Assembly: GCF_024305245.1 (NCBI RefSeq)
Contig: NZ_JAMWYX010000011.1
Location: 62,001-126,000 of the forward strand
DNA length: 64,000 bases
DNA from: Erythrobacter sp.
GTDB lineage: Bacteria; Pseudomonadota; Alphaproteobacteria; Sphingomonadales; Sphingomonadaceae
Direction of reading: 5' to 3'
A program made the translations under genes and the position numbers. The notes beneath the pieces were generated by a model. It was given only the letters and a program-made list of their open reading frames with translations. It made no database searches and was not told the DNA's origin. Positions 60,781 to 64,000 of this stretch are shown here, piece after piece (position 1 is the first letter of the stretch; every line of letters starts with the position of its first letter).

Positions 60781-62594
60781 GCGCGCTTAACGAAGTCGCC
60801 ATCGATCTTGCCGCAAAGCACGCTGCCGAGCATGCCGCTGACAGGGACGAAACGCAGACCGGGCCTCTCCGCGGTCTGCATCGCTGGTTCGGCGGATTGT
60901 CCGTCGGCGGGAAGGTGACGGCCTTCTTCACCATCAACCTCGTCTTTGCACTATGCGCCGGATTGTTCGCGATCGGCGGATTCGTCGAGCTGGGCAATCG
61001 TGCGGAGGGGATCAATCTGACCCATGACCGCGCGCTCGAGGCGGAGCGGCTGGTTGTCCATCTCAGCGAAAACCAGCGCCATGCGGAATCCCTGATCGTC
61101 AGCAGCGACCGGGGCCGCGCGCGCGCGGCACTGGATGAACTCGTCGCCGCCGACCGGATAATCGCCAGCTTCGGAACCGATCTACGCGCCTCCAATGCCG
61201 ACGCCGACGACCGGCTTGCGCTGCTCCGCGAGGGCGTGGCCGATTTCCGCCGCCAGATAGCCGCAATCGAATCGGCGCCAGTCGATGCCGACCGCGACAA
61301 CGATCAGGCGCGCGAGCTGGCGGCGACCGGCGGCGCGGTTCTCGACGCGGGCCGCGCCCTTGCGCAATTGCTGGGCGAGGATGCGGACAAACGCTCCGAC
61401 GCGGGCGCGCATCTGATTTCCTCGCTGCTGTTCGCGTGGATCGGCATTGCTGCGGTGCTGACGCTGATCACGCTGATTGCGCAGCGCTATGTCAATCAGG
61501 CCGTCGGCGGATCGTTGAAGGCCATGGCCGGGCAAATGACCCGGCTGGCATCGGGCGAAAAGGATGTGCTCGTCACCGGCGCAACCCGCCGCGACGAAAT
61601 CGGCGAAATGGCCCGCGCTCTCCAAGTGTTCCACCGCGCCGCAGTGCGGCTGGAACGGTTGAGCCGCGACCGGGCCGAGCGTGTCAGCGCCGAGCTGGAC
61701 GAACAGACCCGGCTGCAGGTGCAGCAGGAAGATGCCCGGATCATCCGCGACAAGATGCTGCGCGATGTTGCCGACCAGTTCGAACGCACCGTGGGCGAAG
61801 TCGTGACCGGCGTGGTCGCCGCATCGAGCCAGTTGCAGACCACATCGAAACTGATGGCCACCACAGCCGAAGATACCAGCCGCCGCACCGGTGAGGCCGC
61901 GCGCGCGATGGAGGAGGCCAATACCGGCGCCACCGCAGCCGCTTCGGCCAGCGATGAATTCGCCATGTCGATCGGCGAGATCAGCCGTCAGGCCGCCTGC
62001 TCGGCCGAACTGGCGCGCGAGGCGACCCTGTCAGCGCGCGAGGCCGATAGCACTATCGGCGCGCTGACCATTTCCGCACAACAGGTCGGCGAAATCGTTG
62101 AATTGATCCAGAGCATCGCCCGGCGCACCAATCTGCTGGCGCTCAACGCCTCGATCGAGGCGGCGCGCGGCGGCGAGGCCGGGCGCGGCTTTGCTGTGGT
62201 GGCAAGCGAGGTCAAGGAACTCGCCAACCAGACCAGCCGCGCGACCGACAAGATCGCCGAACAGATTCGCGCCATGCAGGACACCACCGGCGCCAGCGTC
62301 ACAGCCCTGCGCTCGATCGCGGGCCAGATCCAGCAGCTGGAAACCACCGCCGTCTCGATCGCCAGCGCGGTCGATCAGCAATCGGTCGCCGGGCAGGATC
62401 TCGCGCGCAGTATCGACCTTGCCGCGCGCAGCACGGAACGGGTTTCGGGCCATGTCGAGGAAGTGCGGCAGATGGCCTTTTCGACCGGGTCGGCGGCCAG
62501 CCAGGTCCTGTCGAGTGCAACCAGCCTCGAAGGTCAGGCCAACATCCTGCGGCAGCAGGTCCAAGACTTCCTTACCCGGGTGCGGACCGGGTAA
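60777..62594 (+). CDS. Methyl-accepting chemotaxis protein
   Basis: 605 residues from ATG 60777, which overlaps the preceding stop by 4 bp. N-terminal cytoplasmic tail, TM1 about 44-66 ([20 protein letters not shown]), periplasmic helical sensor region ([20 protein letters not shown]), TM2 about 214-235, HAMP ([20 protein letters not shown]), and the signalling hairpin with [20 protein letters not shown] and [18 protein letters not shown]. The sensor looks like an all-helical bundle; ligand unknown. It feeds CheA through CheW. Confidence 0.94.
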   Translation: MSALNEVAIDLAAKHAAEHAADRDETQTGPLRGLHRWFGGLSVGGKVTAFFTINLVFALCAGLFAIGGFVELGNRAEGINLTHDRALEAERLVVHLSENQRHAESLIVSSDRGRARAALDELVAADRIIASFGTDLRASNADADDRLALLREGVADFRRQIAAIESAPVDADRDNDQARELAATGGAVLDAGRALAQLLGEDADKRSDAGAHLISSLLFAWIGIAAVLTLITLIAQRYVNQAVGGSLKAMAGQMTRLASGEKDVLVTGATRRDEIGEMARALQVFHRAAVRLERLSRDRAERVSAELDEQTRLQVQQEDARIIRDKMLRDVADQFERTVGEVVTGVVAASSQLQTTSKLMATTAEDTSRRTGEAARAMEEANTGATAAASASDEFAMSIGEISRQAACSAELAREATLSAREADSTIGALTISAQQVGEIVELIQSIARRTNLLALNASIEAARGGEAGRGFAVVASEVKELANQTSRATDKIAEQIRAMQDTTGASVTALRSIAGQIQQLETTAVSIASAVDQQSVAGQDLARSIDLAARSTERVSGHVEEVRQMAFSTGSAASQVLSSATSLEGQANILRQQVQDFLTRVRTG

Positions 62595-62689
62595 TCCGCA
62601 TTTTTCCTAGGGCTTCGTGGCCGGAATCAAGCTTTTGGAAAGGATTTTCCTTCACACTTGCTTGAACACCACCCCCGGGGGAATGCGGC

Positions 62690-64000
62690 ATGAACATGAT
62701 GACCCTGCAGGAGCGGCGCGAGGAACAGGCCGTTCCCGGATACGTGCGCGACCTCAGAGAAGAAACCGAGCTCGAAGGCACGCCGGCACCGGCGGAGACG
62801 CCCGGCGCGTCCGGCAGCACCAGCCTGCTCGAACGGCTCGGCTGGTTCCGCGATCTGACGCTGACCAACAAGATCAACGCGATCTTCGGCACCTTCTTCG
62901 CCGTCGGCGTCGCCATGTCGCTGGTGCTGGGGTTGGGACTGGGAGAGCTTTGGAACCGCTATAATGCTTCGGCCCGCGTGCAGGAAGCGGTGGTGGCCGC
63001 CGGCGATTTGCAATCGGCTGCCGGGGAACTGCGCTACCATTCGGTGCGCGCGCTTTATGACAGATCTGCCGATGTGCGTGAAAGCCGGCGCGCCAGCGAA
63101 GCGCAGGTGATGACGCAGGTTTCCGCCATTGGCGCCGGGCTGGCCGAACACCTGCCCGATATGGCGCCGCGCGCAGATGATCTGGATGCCCGTGTGGATG
63201 CGATGCGGAACGAAGCCGACCGTGCGGACGACGCCGTGCGCGCTGGCGGCAACGCCAATGCCGCCGCCGCCGCCGTCGCTGCCGAAGGTGACCGACTGGT
63301 CGAAGAGGCACGCCGGCTCGCCGATGATCTGGCCGCCCAAGGCGATGCGCAGGAAGCGACGGGGATCGCCTATTTCTTCAACATGGTCCTGATCCTCGGA
63401 GTACTCGCGCTTATCGGCGCAGTCGTGCTGCTGCTGGGCCTCGCCTATCTGTCGCGCGATTTCTCCAGCAAGATCGGCGAGATTACTGCAGGCATGAACC
63501 AGCTGGCTTCGGGCGACCGGCACTTCACCATCAGCGGCGGCGAACGCAAGGACGAGATCGGACAGATGGTCCGCGCACTCGAACTGTTCCAGCGGGCCAA
63601 CAAGTGGATGGAGGATCGTTCGCGCGAACGGTCGGAAAAGGTCGAGCAGGAACTGCAATTGCAGCAGGAGCGCGAGCGCGAGCGGATCGAAGCCGATGCG
63701 CGCAAGGCCGCGATGCTCGAAGACGTGGCGCTGCAATTCGAACGCACCGTCGGCGAAGTGGTGGGCGGAGTCGCAGCCGCCTCCAGCCAGCTTCACACCA
63801 CCGCAACCCGCATGGCATCGAGCGCCGAGGAAGCCAGCCGCCGGACCGGCGATGTCGCTGCCTCGATGGAGGAAGCCAACGCGGGCGCCACCGCAGCCGC
63901 TGCCGCAAGCGACGAATTTGCCCTGTCGATCAGCGAGATCAGCCGTCAGGCCGCGTCTTCCAGCGAACTTGCCCGCCTCGCCACCGAAGCCACCGGTGAG
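62690..64000 (+). CDS. Second methyl-accepting chemotaxis protein, 3' end cut by window
   Basis: The frame is open from ATG 62690 (MNMMTLQERREEQAVPG) to the window end, 437 codons, so the signalling tip is missing. TM1 about 61-85 (NAIFGTFFAVGVAMSLVLGL), helical periplasmic region, TM2 about 228-253 (FFNMVLILGVLALIGAVVLL), HAMP (GMNQLASGDRHFTISGG) and the start of the methylation helix region (SEEASRRTGDVAASMEEANA pattern shared with the upstream receptor). A paralogue of the receptor at 60777. GGGGGA lies upstream of the start. Confidence 0.9.
   Translation, partial: MNMMTLQERREEQAVPGYVRDLREETELEGTPAPAETPGASGSTSLLERLGWFRDLTLTNKINAIFGTFFAVGVAMSLVLGLGLGELWNRYNASARVQEAVVAAGDLQSAAGELRYHSVRALYDRSADVRESRRASEAQVMTQVSAIGAGLAEHLPDMAPRADDLDARVDAMRNEADRADDAVRAGGNANAAAAAVAAEGDRLVEEARRLADDLAAQGDAQEATGIAYFFNMVLILGVLALIGAVVLLLGLAYLSRDFSSKIGEITAGMNQLASGDRHFTISGGERKDEIGQMVRALELFQRANKWMEDRSRERSEKVEQELQLQQERERERIEADARKAAMLEDVALQFERTVGEVVGGVAAASSQLHTTATRMASSAEEASRRTGDVAASMEEANAGATAAAAASDEFALSISEISRQAASSSELARLATEATGE

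Overview
The window reads as a chromosome segment of a high-GC alphaproteobacterium of the Sphingomonadales, most likely Erythrobacteraceae-like. The evidence is a PEPxxWA-type PEP-CTERM protein, many large TonB-dependent receptors, an RcdA/DUF1465 gene, sphingomonad-style palindromic repeats and strong GC3 bias, which produces many long antisense shadow frames. No 16S rRNA gene or other taxon marker is present, so this placement is inference.

Positions 1 to about 12,780 are accessory DNA with lower GC, broken genes and mobile-element scars. From left to right they hold the N-terminal part of a LuxR-type regulator cut by the window edge, a chimeric exported protein, an intact PEP-CTERM protein, an IS5-type transposase remnant, a hairpin leader before an unknown gene and a PolB-like 3'-5' exonuclease gene. 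Next comes a compact three-gene minus-strand operon (MqsR-like toxin, MqsA-like antitoxin, KGGVGRT-motif ATPase with a long helical C-terminal half). Then come an IS110 scar with a perfect 25-bp inverted repeat, a large exported protein of unknown function, and a tyrosine integrase bracketed by two oppositely oriented tRNA 3' fragments (tRNA-Lys and tRNA-Val). A 30-bp perfect palindrome and several decayed open frames end the region. The three-gene operon is the best candidate for an undescribed system, probably a toxin-antitoxin unit with an added NTPase.

Positions 12,895 to about 53,770 are ordinary backbone: an exported M14 metallopeptidase; an iron-related cluster (Fur-type operator, haem/transferrin-type TonB receptor, DUF6607 protein, PKHD-type dioxygenase); a TetR regulator divergent from a second TonB receptor with an operator-like inverted repeat over its promoter; serS, surE and a K+ channel; rimO; an L,D-transpeptidase; a cpoB-tilS pair; a RodZ-like protein; ptsP of the nitrogen PTS; two small YdcH-type proteins; RcdA; glpK; a metallo-beta-lactamase-fold hydrolase; nadA; a solo GIY-YIG nuclease bracketed by palindromic repeats; transporters; an Old Yellow Enzyme; lipB; a siderophore receptor; an orphan 2Fe-2S subunit; an aldolase-like protein; and a MATE exporter. 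Short tandem repeats of 55 bp and 36 bp lie between genes.

Positions 53,823 to 64,000 form one co-directional chemotaxis locus, cheA-cheW-cheY-cheB-cheR, followed by a membrane GGDEF-EAL protein coupled by an ATGA overlap to a methyl-accepting chemotaxis protein, and a second, related chemoreceptor that runs off the window. CheA carries an extra CheW-like domain and what looks like a degenerate C-terminal receiver. Together these genes would sense a signal at the membrane, set CheY/CheB phosphorylation and link it to cyclic-di-GMP turnover. No flagellar or pilus genes are in the window.
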